64,000 nt of DNA. Origin: Azolla caroliniana (lineage: Eukaryota > Polypodiophyta). Positions 39,143 through 50,856 of the stretch are shown in pieces. The notes beneath the pieces are model-generated. The model was not told the origin of the DNA. It saw only the letters and a program-made list of their open reading frames with translations, and made no database searches. Numbering within the stretch: the first letter of the stretch is position 1; each line of letters starts with the position of its first letter. The position numbers and the translations under genes were made by a program. The stretch covers positions 26,288,001-26,352,000 of the forward strand of contig JBHGNT010000001.1 of NCBI GenBank assembly GCA_043228905.1. Reading direction: 5' to 3'.

Positions 39143-39575
39143 TGTTACCGGCCGGCAAAGGAGTCCAGAGTGTGAAATGGGGAGTTATTTAATTATTAGG
39201 AATGGTTGTAAGTAAGCTATGAGTGTGGACGAACGGACCGGAATCGGTATGCCGTTCCGGATCCGGACCGATCCCGAACAGGTGCGGATGGCACCGTTTT
39301 GTACTACAGACCGGAAACCTATTTAAAGGCCCGGATACAATGTAATGAGCAGCGGTTAATTAATAAAGCTTAGTGTTGTTATCTCTCTATGTTAATTGCC
39401 GTTCTGCATTCATTGTTATATCTTACGCGTGTGAATATTAAGGACGATCATGCTAAGTAACCTAATTAAGTCGGATTAAGCGTCGAGTCTAATCCTATAG
39501 CCGTAACACCCCTTTGGTGAAGTGTCTTCCGTAGACACCCTGTGTTAGGCCATTGTCCAGCCCTAAGAGTTAACA
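39143..39575 (+). repeat. 3' LTR, 433 bp
   Basis: Direct copy of the 5' LTR, followed by the target duplication ATTGG. The preceding bases, GGGCGTGCCATG, are not a good polypurine tract, which is unusual for the upstream flank of a 3' LTR. Confidence 0.95.
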
Positions 39576-39997
39576 ATTGGCTTTGTCATAGTACACAGTT
39601 TTATATTGCTCAACATAGCGATCAATATTGGATAGTGTGCAATCATTTTGGCCTTAAGATCAATATTCTACTGTGTATACATCTTAGTGAAGCACTTTGA
39701 AATAGTATACAAAATGTATATATATGTATTATAAAGCATTGATGAAGACCACCAAACTGATGAGCACATTATGTTACTAAAAAGTGAAGTGTTGATCTAG
39801 ATCATCACGTTTAGAAGTGTGGTTTGCCCCATCTTTAAAAAGGGGTGTTGCATACTTGTACATTAGAGTTATATTTGATAACTTGCTAGGTAGGGAAATT
39901 TCATGAAATGGGTTGGCAAGTGCAATAGACAACAAGTCATATCACTCTTGTAATTCGGAGAAGAGAAAATGGGATTCACTTTGAAAACTCTATACCA

Positions 39998-40432
39998 TTT
40001 AGTTTCTTTGTGTGTAATGATCGATGCATCAATCAAAACTTTTTTGGTGTAGGCAACAAAAGTTCTCTAAAGATATAAAACATCATGGCCATGTATGTTC
40101 TTAGCAACTCATCTTAACAACTCTTGCATGAGCTCACTCCCTTTAGTTTCTTTGTGTGTAATGATCGATGCATCAATCAAAACTTTTTTGGTGTAGGCAA
40201 CAAAAGTTCTCTAAAGATATAAAACATCATGGCCATGTATGTTCTTAGCAACTCATCTTAGCAACTCTTGCATGAGCTCACTCCCTTTAGTTTCTTTGTG
40301 TGTAATGATCGATGCATCAATCAAAACTTTTTTGGTGTAGGCAACAAAAGTTCTCTAAAGATATAAAACATCATGGCCATGTATGTTCTTAGCAACTCAT
40401 CTTAGCAACTCTTGCATGAGCTCACTCCCTTT
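39998..40432. repeat. 144-bp tandem repeat, three copies
   Basis: Copies begin at about 39998, 40142 and 40286 (TTTAGTTTCTTTGTGTGTAA...) and are nearly identical; one A/G difference is visible (TTAACAACTC versus TTAGCAACTC). The array ends at TTTTTAAACC. The flanks 39581-39997 and 40433-40850 are unremarkable AT-rich DNA. There are no open frames. Confidence 0.93.
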
Positions 40433-40849
40433 TTAAACCATTCCCATCTCTCAAAATAATCGCTCACTATTATCATAATAATAATGATATCCCATTTTCT
40501 TGTTGAAAAACTCCCCTCTTTTCTAGGTCCATGAATAAAAACCGTTTTTATCACCATGTGATGGTATTGCCCCATTCTTCTTGCGGCAATGTGAACTCAG
40601 ACTTGTTGTCGATATGAGGTCTGGTCCATAGACACATTCCTGTCCGAGTTCAGGAGTGTTTTGCTCTCTCGATTTCATGACGTTCCCATTGGCAGAGAGC
40701 TCTCGAGAATGGAAAATCATCCACTCTTTAACGCCTCAACAATACTACGAGGAAAATGTTCTTACATTTGGGCCGATAGATAGCTAATAACACAGAATTG
40801 CGAACCGATTGTCCATCCGTTTTGCTCACAGAGCAAGCTATATGTATGA

Positions 40850-41040
40850 TGATGTATGCTATGTGTGTATGTATGTATGTATGCAAATACATATATGATA
40901 TATGTATGTATGTATGCAAAATGTATGATGATGTATGCTATGTGTGTATGTATGTATGTATGTTATGTGTGTGTGTATGCAAAAATGTATGTACATATAC
41001 ATATGCATGTATGCTATGTGTGTAACAGTGTATGTATGTA
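40850..41040. repeat. (TATG)n microsatellite upstream of the NEET gene
   Basis: Interrupted TATG/GTGT runs over 190 bases, ending about 90 bases before the NEET start codon, so probably in its promoter or leader. Confidence 0.88.
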
Positions 41041-41129
41041 GATAACAGATAAAGACAAAGAAAGTCAGAGAGAGTGTGTCATCCACAGGCTTCTGTTCTC
41101 TGCTATCCTTCCATTCCTGTCATCACAGA

Positions 41130-41798
41130 ATGGCCATGGCTTCCTTCTCTACTAACATCCTCTCTGTTCCATCTTCTTCTTCTTTTTCACGTCTGCAGAA
41201 GCGTAGTGGACCCATCTTCCTGAGATCTGTCCGAGCAGAATCTGCCGCCATCAATCCTTCCATTAAGAAAGATGAAGCTAAAGTGGTCGATACCGTCCTC
41301 GTCTCTGAGCTTGAAAAGCCTCTGCAAGCATACTGCAGGTAAAGAAATGCCTAAGCCCAACTCCAACCCTATTTTTAGGCAAAGTAAAGAGAATTCCCTT
41401 TTTGTCTTTGCCGAAAACCATAACCCTAATTTAAAGCTATCACAAAAGTCTTTTTTTTTTTTTTGGTTGAAACCTGAACCCTAACACTTCAACCTAAGAT
41501 GAAAAACATTTCTCCTTTTATTTAGCAAAAAATTCGAAACCCTAACCCTTTCAAGCACAGAAGAAGACAATTCCCTTGGCTCTTTATTTAAATTATAAAA
41601 GGAAAAACAAATTCTAGCAAATGCATCCCTTGTATGAATGAACCGAAACCCTAATTGTTCTGTCAGAGACCATGATGGATGGATTGTGATTGATGCAGGT
41701 GTTGGAGATCTGGGACCTTTCCCCTGTGTGATGGCTCTCATGTGAAGCACAACAAGGAGACTGGTGACAACGTTGGTCCTCTTCTCTTGAAGAAGTAG
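41130..41798 (+). CDS. NEET: NEET-type CDGSH iron-sulfur protein, plastid/mitochondrial
   Basis: NEET proteins bind a redox-active, labile 2Fe-2S cluster and take part in iron and reactive-oxygen homeostasis; the plant homologue sits in chloroplasts and mitochondria. Two exons, 41130-41338 and 41699-41798, give 102 residues, the usual size. The N-terminal 35 residues are Ser-rich with basic residues (targeting peptide; MAMASFSTN). The cluster motif spans the exon junction: YCRCWRSG then [12 protein letters not shown], supplying the 3-Cys-1-His ligands. The protein ends GPLLLKK. An open frame continues upstream of 41130, but the first ATG with a good context (GAATGGCC) matches the family start. 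Confidence 0.96.
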
Positions 41799-41989
41799 AT
41801 CCCCTTCTTCAATATAATTCTCCTATTCATTCATGTCTCCCATGCTATTTTCCATTATGGATCAATTTACATTATCATGCTATCAATTGACACTATCATG
41901 TTATCAATTGACATTATCTTATAAATAACACACATTGGAAGAGAAGCTTGGAAACCATTCATCTATGATATAGATACATATAATCCATG

Positions 41990-42481
41990 TCGTGTGAGGT
42001 AGAAGCCAAGTTTGTGTGATGATCAAGAATTGTACTTGGTTGCAATCTATAGTGCACATTGTGATTGTGAGAGTGGTGCATGGAGTGCACCACCCCTTGA
42101 CCGCGCGAGGCGAGCAAACCCAATGTAGTCAAATTAGCATGCAACCACATTGTTTACTTGTCGGAGACTATGATTTTTTTCGAACTTGTTCACGCGCAAA
42201 ATATGTGCAGTCAATTATTTTTTTCTTCTTTACGGCCTTGTAACTCTTTCTTTCACATTGAAGAAGATGTTAGCAGTAATATGGAAGCAATGGTGTGGAT
42301 GGTGGACAAAGGGATGGGTTCTAGCATGTATTGACGAGTGTGGTTTGCCCATTTAGAGAAAAAGATGGGTTTGTAGTTTGGTGCAACACCTATAATATAA
42401 TGTAGAGATTGAATGCCCACATCTTTCCTAGGTTGTGATACATTAGTATCGAGAAAACCCTCATCCATGTAGGAAGGAGTC

Positions 42482-42523
<42 letters not shown>

Positions 42524-42582
42524 TTCATCGTTTGGATATTTTTTCTTGCCCCAATGAAATTGTAAGAAGTTTGTACGAGCAA
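41990..42582 (-). mobile_element. 3' fragment of a LINE related to the one at 50274-53576
   Basis: The minus strand encodes GVAPNYKPIFFSKWANHTRQ then YMLEPIPLSTI, matching HVAPNYKTIFFAERGNRTHR then YMLEPIPLSAI in the LINE near 50700-50790. DNA around 42050-42090 also resembles 50445-50490 (GCAATC..AGTGCACATTG). Only the 3' end is present. A (GA)n run at 42485-42518 interrupts it. Confidence 0.7.
42485..42518. repeat. (GA)n microsatellite
   Basis: Seventeen uninterrupted GA units inside the LINE fragment. Confidence 0.95.
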
Positions 42583-43640
42583 CTATTTTGAACCTTAAGC
42601 ATGTTTTAACAAACATTTTTTTGTGGCCATGATCGAAATGAGAAATGAAATCACCTCAAGGAGGGCGTGACGTTTGTTTCTTGACTCAAACTCTTTCCAA
42701 GGGAACTAAGGGGTGTTATTGCCCATACTTTTAAGTTCTACCCAATAGAGAAGCATTGGTGTCATCAAAGTGTCGAAATGGTATTTCTAGATGTTTCTTA
42801 AGGATTTAATGTTTAATTTAATATAGAATGTAAGTAGTTTTTGTGAAAAGAGAGGATTAAGATGAGGATCACATGGGTTGCATGAAACCGTCTTGCAACA
42901 TAAGTGCTTTGGGGAGTTGTAATATTTGGACTTATCCATACAAATGATGGACTATAGATTTTCGTAATTGCAACGCTTGTTTGCCCTCATAACGGTGGAT
43001 ATTTATTGTAGTAACATATTGTTACTAGTTAAATCATTGTCATGCCAATTATTTAGTGGAAATATTCTACTTAGATTTCGTTATCTCATTACACGAACAC
43101 TTTCTTTATTTGTATGGGCAACATCATCTTCTAGAGAGCATTGTAGCTCCTTGTAGGAGTTACCATTGTCTTCTTAATTATTATGTTTGGCATGGAAAGG
43201 AGAGATTGCACTCTTAGTTTAATTGTTTTTTCATTTGGGGGTCAAAGAGGTGGGAGATTTAGTTGAGATTTTATCTCGAAAACTTTTGAACATTATTAAG
43301 ACATGACCATTCTTATGCATCTTGCTCAATTATGGTTTTATTTGGAGTAACTGCAAAGTATATCATTAATGCAAGGTCCTTCGCTCATAGAAATTGAAGA
43401 TCAACCATGGGTTGATTGGTATTAACAAGGTCAAATTTTGTTTTTACAAGTGAATCTCTTGTATTATTGTTTACTTGAATATCTTTGATTTCTATAATTT
43501 CTTAACCACTAGACCATCGAGACAATGGTCCATGAAAGCCAACAATAACAAATTAATTTTTGCAATTCTTTCAAACTAGAACACAACCACCTTTCTCTCT
43601 TGAATAACCAAGTGAAGGTTCAAATATGAATATCAGTAAT
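42583..43640. other. Intergenic, no gene seen
   Basis: AT-rich sequence without recognisable protein families. At 43490-43530 a CTAGACCATCG motif resembles the D-arm of the tRNA-Gln-like units that follow, and may be a further degraded copy. Confidence 0.5.
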
Positions 43641-43652
43641 GCAAATAATTCT

Positions 43653-44810
43653 AGGTTCCATCGAGACCTGAACTCGGTTACTATACTCTAACTCCAATTT
43701 CCAAAGTCTTGACCACTTGACATAGGACCAATTAAGTCTCAAATCATGAGATGAACATTAGAGAATTATGTTCAATTTTCAAACTTGACCATCTTTGCTC
43801 TTCGTCTATATTAACGCCTAGTCTTGACCACTTGACATAGGACCAATTAGGTCTCAAATCATGAGATGAACATTAGAGAATTACGTTCAATTTTCAAACT
43901 TGACCATCTTTGCTCTTGGTCTATATTAACGCCAAGTGAGGTTTGAATAGTTATTTGTCTAATGGTGCACATGGTTTCAAGTTCCACCGAACCTTGAACT
44001 CGAGTAGTTATTGGACTTTAAGTCCAATGTCCTAACCACTATACCGTGGTGAATTGATGAAAATTGTTCAATTGAAATTAATTTTCAAACTTTGACAAAA
44101 CCTTTCTCTATTGAATCTATAAATGTGACCAACAATGCAAATAATTTTAGGCTCCACCGAGACTTGAACTCAAGTTACTGTATTCATAATCCAATGTCCT
44201 AACAACTAGATTATAGAACTACCAACATTTTCAATAATGCAAATATTTTCAAACTACCGACCATATGAATCTATGATCTAAACATGCCAAAAAATTAAGG
44301 TTTGATCGAGAATTAAACTCTAGTGATTGGATTCATAGTCCAATGTCCTAACCACTACACCATGGAATCAACAAGGTTCATTTGTAGCGTTCCAACAAAT
44401 GCAACACTTGAAATTAATTTAACAACTATATTTCTCACTTGAACCTATACAAATGCCAACCAAAGTTCAAATAGGACCTACAGGATCCAACATTGCAACA
44501 CTAAAATTGGACCCATGGGACCCGACCTTGCAAACAATTTGATGTTTCACCGAGACTTGAACTCGAAATGTCCTAACAGTTAGACCATGGAACCCACCCA
44601 ACCTCAAATTAGTTTTCCCTGAATCTCTTGTGAATCTATAAGAATGCCATTTAAGGTTGAAATAGGACCAATGGGATCCAACATTGCAACACTTGAAATC
44701 AACCCATGGGATCCGACCTTGCAAAAAGTTTGAGGGTTTAGATCGAATTCAACATGTGAAAATAATTTAACAACCACTTGGGTTAACACTAGACCATGGA
44801 ACCCACCAAC
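43653..44810 (-). repeat. Array of decayed tRNA-Gln-derived units
   Basis: At least five units are legible on the minus strand, at about 43653-43720, 43980-44052, 44149-44219, 44298-44369 and 44541-44594; a sixth is heavily decayed around 44735-44800. Most keep the D-arm (TGGTCTAGTGGTTAGGACAT), and several keep an anticodon-region CATTGGAC and the T-arm (CGAGTTCAAGTCTCGGTGGA). All have broken stems, and the fifth lacks the anticodon arm. Spacers share AATCTATAGGAATGCCAAC and CCCATGGGATCC motifs. Part of the region (43700-43930) is also a direct duplication containing CTTGACCACTTGACATAGG. These are pseudogenes or a tRNA-derived repeat family, not functional tRNAs. Confidence 0.72.
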
Positions 44811-46126
44811 CTCATTTTGGACTATTCCATTGAATCTCTTGTGAATCTATAGGAATGCGAAGTAAGGTTGAAAAAGGACCTATTGGAATGCCAACCATGC
44901 TTATGTAGAGAATCGATCTGGCCACAACCGGTTATCACGTTGTCACGAAGATTCACGTGCGTGTCGTCTGGGCAGTACCACGAGGGTCTCGGACTAGGGA
45001 GAAGGAGAAAAGGAGGAGCTTACGCCGTCGAGTCCGGTTTCAGCCCTTTTACCACGTGGGTTCATGACCGATAGTTCCCATACAAACACAAAACACCGAG
45101 GGCCTAGAGACTCTAGGACTTTGATGAGAATGCATCCGAACACAAAAATGGATGACTTGACATCGACACGAAGAGAACAAAAGGAGTCGAGATCTAGACA
45201 CCATAGTATATACCAAAACAATTTCTTTATATAAGGCTCAAAGCCTTAATAGATTTACAACGATGGCGCTTAGGCTGGTCTCAACTATGCTAGATAAACA
45301 AGAGTGGTACAATAGAGAGGGATGGAGATGGGAATTTGTGACGACGATGACCACTAAACACGAGCACACCAAGCGTAACCTCAAATACAACGGGAGCACG
45401 AGCACACCACCACACACCACACGAACCGAGAACCATGTACTAGGAGAGCCAACTGCACCAACACCATAAACCTTAGACCATGAGAACGGTGAGCTCACAG
45501 ACTCGCAAGGACGAACACTGGCATTGACACCGTCGACCGAGAACCACCCGAACGGCAAGCACACAGGCTCACAACGATGAACGGGGGCTTGCAACGCCAG
45601 ACCAACGAGCCTTGGGCTCACAAGCTCCACAAACGACCCGAGCACCTCGAGCGCCAACACCAACATAAGGCCACAGACACACCTCAAAGATGAGAGTGTG
45701 TGTGAGAGAGATCAAGAACCCATAAGAACCTCCAAATGACCAAGAAGAGGAAGAAGTATCGAAACCTGAACTCTAGCTTGAAGAAGATGAGAAAGAACTC
45801 ATTAGCTCTAAACCCAACAGAAAGTAGAAGAAAAGAAAAACAAGAAAACCCTAATGATGCACTTCCCAAAACCCTAGAAATCAAAGAGAAGAAGATAAAT
45901 CTCCAAACCCTAAAGGTCTACCTCTAAAACCCAAAAGAAAAACATGGCCCCCCTATGAGCCCCCCTCGACCTCCTTTTATAGGAAGAAAAAAGGAAGGGG
46001 GTTCGCCACATTGTCTTAAATGCAAAAGGAATAAAATTCCTTAAATCACGCTACATTGTCAAGGCGGATTTGAACCGTGCACAGTGAGCTAAGAGTCAAT
46101 ATGTCTATCCACTAGCCATTAACTCT
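44811..46126. other. Unclassified sequence, possible retroelement remnant
   Basis: A stretch with higher GC content and Arg/Thr-rich spurious frames (45000-45700), followed by several AACCCTAA/ACCCTAGAA motifs (45760-45910). No protein domain or paired terminal repeat can be shown. A tRNA-like box (GGCGGATTTGAACCG near 46060) suggests a short tRNA-derived remnant on the minus strand. Confidence 0.35.
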
Positions 46127-46131
46127 CTATT

Positions 46132-46204
46132 TGTAAAGAATCGAGAGAGATTTAGTGCAACGGAGATGATTGTGTGTGTGTGTGTGTGTGTGCATGTAAG
46201 ACAC

Positions 46205-46249
<45 letters not shown>

Positions 46250-46388
46250 TACTAAGTTACAAAGGGTTGGTTTAAATACCAACTAGGCTAGGGCAAGTGC
46301 CCTTTCAACTATTTACAAAACTAGGATGGTGTGTCCATGAGCTAGTGTGAAACCTATCTCTATGGGAAGTTGAGTTCAACTCTCAACA
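46132..46388 (-). repeat. 3' LTR of the split copia element
   Basis: On the plus strand it runs TGTAAAGAATCGAGAG to GACTCTCAACA-type ends (here CAACTCTCAACA), 257 bases. It includes (TG)n at about 46171-46190 and (GA)n at 46209-46247. On the minus strand it is preceded by AAGGGGCG, a weak polypurine tract. Confidence 0.92.
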
Positions 46389-46649
46389 CGCCCCTTCGAA
46401 CACAACTTCCATCTGTCGAAAAGTTGTTTTGGTTCGGTCTTTGGAGTACTTCGATTCAAATGAACCGACTTCCGGCTTTCATAATCCTACTCATCCGAAC
46501 TCTTGTTCGGCTTTTTGGCTTTATGCTCCTTGTTCGGTTCGACTGCTGCCATCGTACTTCGAATGATCTGGTTGTCTTCGATCAACTGATCGACTACTTC
46601 TGTGTTGGTTGCTTATCTACTATTTCCGTGTCGCCTGTTGTACTCCCCC

Positions 46650-49600
46650 TCAAGCTCGGCAATGTGGATATTGTGAGACCAAGGTCGGATGCGAATTGCT
46701 CGAGCTTGTCGACACCTAAGGACTTCGTAAAGATATCAATAACTTGAGGTGCATACTGATGTGTTGTAGATCGATTTTGCCGGCCTGAACGCACTCGCGA
46801 ATGAAGTGGTCGTACACTTCGATGTGTTTAGTCTGCGCGTGAAATATGGGGTTGCGAGCTAGGTAGATACTGCTCATGTTGTCGTAGTATAAGTAAATCA
46901 GATCTTTGATGGGTACGCCTAGATCCTTTAGTACGCGCTTCAGCCATACGGCTTCGCATGCAGTGACTGCCACACCCCTGTATTCAGCCTCCGTGCTCGA
47001 TAGTGCGACTATCAATTAGTTCTTGCTGCTCCACAAGATCGCTCCGTTGCCGAGGGAGAAGATGAATCCGGATGTCGATCATCTATCGTCCTTATATCTG
47101 GCCAAGTCTGTGTCTGTGTACCTTTCGAGTCGAATAAGCATTTTCAACTTGTACATAATGCCGTAATCCATCGTACCACTGACATACCGAAGTATCCTCT
47201 TAGCGCAATTGAGATGGAGATTTTGTGGGTTCTGCATGAATTGGCTAAGTAGGCCGACAAAATACCTGAGGTTAGGTCGTGTGATGGTTAGGTAGATGAG
47301 GTTGCCGATTAGTTGGCGATACTGAGTTGGCTCACACTTGGCTGTGCCGGAATCGACATCAAGCTTGAGATTACTGTCAAGAGCAACAGACACAGGTGTG
47401 TACTCGGTCATTCTGAACTTGTAGAGTAAGTTGAGAAGGTAGTGCCATTGAGATCAAGATCGTGACTGGTGTACGAATTACTTTGATGCCAAGGAAGTAA
47501 TGGAGCTCTTGCATATCTTTCATTTCAAATTTGCTGGATAGGAGTGATTTCATTGTATTGACTTTGCCTAAATTTAGTACTCCGACGACCAAATAGTCCA
47601 CGTATAGGATGATGACAATCTGGTTGTTCGACTCGTTTCGGATGTACAGGGAGTTGTCCGATTTCGACATTCGAAATCCGATTTGGTGAAGATACTGCGT
47701 GATCTTTGAATGCCAACCATGCGGTGCTTGCTTAAGACCATAGATTGGCTTCTTAAGTCGGCACACGACTTTTGGATGATTACACGATTCAAAGCCGGGT
47801 GGTTGTACCATCTATACCTCCTCTTCCAATTCGCCTTGAAGAAAGGCGTTCTTGACATCCATCTGGTGGAAGTGCCACCCTTTCGTTGCTGCGAGTGCAA
47901 TCATGGTTTGCAATGCTGTCATCTTTGCCACCTGGGCGAAGGTCTCTTCGTAGTCAACTCCATGTTTTTGTGCGCATCCCTTCACTACGAGTCGTGCTTT
48001 GAAGCGATTTACGGAGCCGTCGGCATTGTGTTTCACTTTGTAAATCCATTTGCATCCAATCGCTTTCTTGTGCGGAGACTGAGGAATGAGATCCCATGTC
48101 TCGTTTTTGCATAAGGCTTGCATTTCTTTATTCATCGCGTTGACCCATATGGGGACCTTCGCGGCTTTGGAAAACGTTTCCGGCTCCCGTACTGTCGTTA
48201 CCTTCATCATAAAGTCATAATGGTACGCCGTTTTGCTGAGGTGTGTGCTGGCATGAGAATTCTTGTCGAATTTCTTCCTTTCGGATATATGCCGTAAATT
48301 CGTTCGAGAAGTATTCTTTGCCTCCATTTGATCGAAGACATCGTACGTGCCGTCCCGTAGCCTTTTCAACTTCGTTTTTGAACCTTTGGAAGTGGTCGAA
48401 CACTTCACTCTTGTGTTTCATTGGGTAGATCCAGGTGTGCCTGGAGAAGTCGTCGATGAACGTGACATAATATCGGCATCCGCTGAATGTGGCTGTCTAT
48501 GTTAGATCCCATACATCTGAATGTACGACATCCAGGATCCTTTTGCTCACATTCTGCTCTTTTGGAAATGGAGGTCGGAGTTGTTTTCCGAACTGACACG
48601 CCTCGCATACGCCCGCAATCTCCTTCTTGGTAATGTTCGGGAGTCCGATTACGACTCCTTTTGATTGCATATTCTAGAGCTTCTACAGGTTGATGTGGCC
48701 AATTCGCTTGTGCCACAGTTTCAAGTCAGTTTCGACTTTGATGCCATTAGCAAACATAGCGGACTTCACCTTGCTCGATTGGAGGATAAACATTTGGCCT
48801 TCTCGACGACCGTGAGCTACGACTCGATCATCTTTTTCAATGAAGCATCCGTTAATGTTGAATCGTATTTGCATGCCTTGTTCGACAATCTAGCCAACCG
48901 AGACTAGGTTTTTCGTGATGGTTGGGACATGCATGAATTTTTTGAGGTAGGTTTGTTTGCCGTCGTTTCCGAATGGGACGTTCCCGATATGCCGTATTGA
49001 ATGAGTCGTGTCATCGCTTGTTTCGAAATATCCAAGCTGTTCGGGCTTTCATAATTCTCGGAACCAATCTTCATGAGATGTCACATGATCGGAATGAACC
49101 ATACATTATCTGAGGGCGTGGTGCTTGTTTCACCTTGTGTCGCCATTGAGTGCACTTTGTGCCTCATCATGAACATTCCACTACGATCGTCGTAGTTGGA
49201 ATTTGATGCGTAATTCGTGAATTGGCGACTGGTCGAAGTGGAGTCTCGCTTCTTCTTTCGACACTTCTCTTCGTAGTGGCCAAGTTTTCTATAGTACCTG
49301 CATTCGATCGGGCTGTTACGATTGCTTGGTTTGGCAGGATGGGTCCCCCTTCTTCCAAACACTCTGCCTTGTGTGTTTGACGCGTCTTGTCGGTAGTAGA
49401 AGTTTTGTTCACAGGGTTGCTCTTGGTTGTGTAGGTCTTGTCTGAATTGGCCACTATTTCCTTGACCTTGTCCTCTTCCTCCATCGAGGTTCGAATAGAG
49501 CATTTGAAAATCATGTGAGTTGTTCCTTTGTCGTGATTTTCTTCGACCAACAGTATCGACTGGAGATCGAAGGAGGGAGGATTCTCTCTCGCGAGAATGA

Positions 49601-50095
49601 CCAACCTTATTGCGCTGAATCGAGGTGCCAAGGCTCTAAGGCATATTTGCACCATTTCTTCATCATCGATGACGACATTAATCGACCTGAGGGCATCGCA
49701 CAGCTCCTTGATCTTCAAGGTGTAGGTGCCGATTGACATGTCCCTCTATTGAATACTATTTAGCTCTATCGAAGTTGGAGCTTACATGCAACCGTGTTGG
49801 TTGCGAAAATCTTCTTGAGATTGCCCCACGCCTCTTTCAACATTTTCGACTCTCGAATGTAGCTGAGCATGTGATCATGAACGCATGATGCAAGGCTATA
49901 TAACACACGGCTCACGGCCTGCTCCCAAGTTGGGTACTCAGCGTGTGTTGGGTTGAGTTGTGTTTTGTGGGCACCTTGAATATAGCTCCAGTAGCCTTGT
50001 CCGACAAGGTATTGATGCATCTTGTACTCCCAAGATGTGAAGTTTGTTCGATCTAGCTTCTCTATAGGAAGAGCGCTTCCCATTTGAGTGTTCAT
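46650..50095 (-). pseudogene. Copia gag-pol polyprotein, broken by several stops and frameshifts
   Basis: The domain order on the minus strand is gag (50095-49500), CCHC knuckle (about 49275), pre-integrase/integrase (48900-48250), RT (48100-47400) and RNase H (47020-46650). One RT signature reads YVDYLVVG where active elements have YVDDM/LL, so a catalytic Asp is replaced by Tyr in addition to the frame breaks. The RNase H part retains LSSTEAEYRG. Its gag is clearly related to the plus-strand copia gag at 55358. Confidence 0.88.
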
Positions 50096-50190
50096 GATTT
50101 TGATTTCTCCTCTGTTGCGTGAACCGGTTCTGATGATTGTCGGTGTTGTGATCACAACACAGCTGAGCGAGTTTTATCAGATAACCACAC

Positions 50191-50202
50191 GCTCTGATAC
50201 CA
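50191..50202 (-). other. Primer-binding site for initiator-Met tRNA
   Basis: The minus strand reads TGGTATCAGAGC directly next to the LTR terminus, the classical plant copia primer site. Confidence 0.95.
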
Positions 50203-50270
50203 TGTAAAGAATCGAGAGAGATTTAGTGCAGTGGAAGATGACTGTGTGTGTGTGCACATAAGACACGCAG

Positions 50271-50273
<3 letters not shown>
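50203..50273 (-). repeat. 5' LTR of the split copia element, inner part
   Basis: Matches the first 70 bases of the LTR at 46132 (TGTAAAGAATCGAGAGAG, TTTAGTGCA, AAGACACGCA). The match breaks off at the microsatellite, where the LINE begins. Confidence 0.9.

Positions 50274-50326
<53 letters not shown>
50271..50326. repeat. (GATA)n microsatellite at the LINE 3' end
   Basis: About 13 GATA units on the plus strand. The uninterrupted LTR copy has (GA)n at the same point, so it could be the LINE tail or an altered LTR microsatellite. Confidence 0.85.
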
Positions 50327-50381
50327 TATATTATCGTCTTCGGAGGTCAAATATGACCTATGAGACCAAAAATATTACATT

Positions 50382-50675
50382 TCACGTGATACGTGTGAAA
50401 GTGAGTAGTGACTCTCGATGTTCAAGAACTTTACCAATGAATGTTGCAATCAAGAGTGCACATTGCGGTTGTGAGAGGAATTCATGCAAAGATTGGGCTT
50501 GGTCGAAAAGATGTGGAAAGCATGGTCGAATATGATCAAAGGTAGAGCATTGTATCAAAGTGTGATACTCAGACTCACGAACTTGTTTAGGGCAAAGTGT
50601 GCATAGACGACCACTCTCATCACTTGTGCCCCAACGCCCTGTTTCACATCGTAATGCATGTGAGCTAAGTCGCAT
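50382..50675 (-). pseudogene. LINE ORF2 C-terminal zinc-finger segment
   Basis: Reads ALRCETGRWG, then RLCTLCPKQVRESEYHTLIQ, then CSTFDHIRPCFPHLFDQA, a C-x2-C...H-x4-C pattern typical of the ORF2 C-terminus. It is separated from the RT by the internal deletion and a stop. Confidence 0.75.
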
Positions 50676-50856
50676 GGAAGCAATGGTTCAAATGGCAGAT
50701 AACGGTATGGGCTCTAACATGTATCGATGTGTACGATTTCCCCGTTCCGCAAAGAATATGGTTTTGTAGTTAGGTGCAACATGTGTAGTATAATGTGTGA
50801 AGCGCGAGCCTCCACATTTGTCCCATGTCATGATACATTGGCGTTGCAAAAAGGAT

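Larger units (their letters stand above)
36275..39580 (+). mobile_element. Complete LTR element with gag only and an inverted third LTR inside
   Basis: Target duplication ATTGG at 36275-36279 and 39576-39580 brackets the element exactly. Three 433-bp LTRs are present: 36280-36712 (+), 38427-38859 (-) and 39143-39575 (+). The outer pair differ at about seven positions, all transitions, so the insertion is fairly recent. The interior holds a truncated gag and a purine-rich tract, but no protease, integrase, RT or RNase H, so the element is non-autonomous (TR-GAG/LARD type). The inverted LTR carries its own primer-site side (facing 38426) and its own 3'-internal side (38860-38975). The 3'-internal piece is repeated in reverse at 39040-39142, so the last 1.15 kb is a large hairpin around a CAA-rich 64-base spacer. 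Confidence 0.93.

Noticed and set aside
39998-40432. CRISPR-like array
   Set aside because: The units are head-to-tail identical with no unique spacers, and the genome is a plant; this is a simple tandem repeat.
45238-45687. 149-codon minus-strand open frame
   Set aside because: Val/Leu/Ser-rich with no motif and no splice context, in an unclassified repeat-like region.
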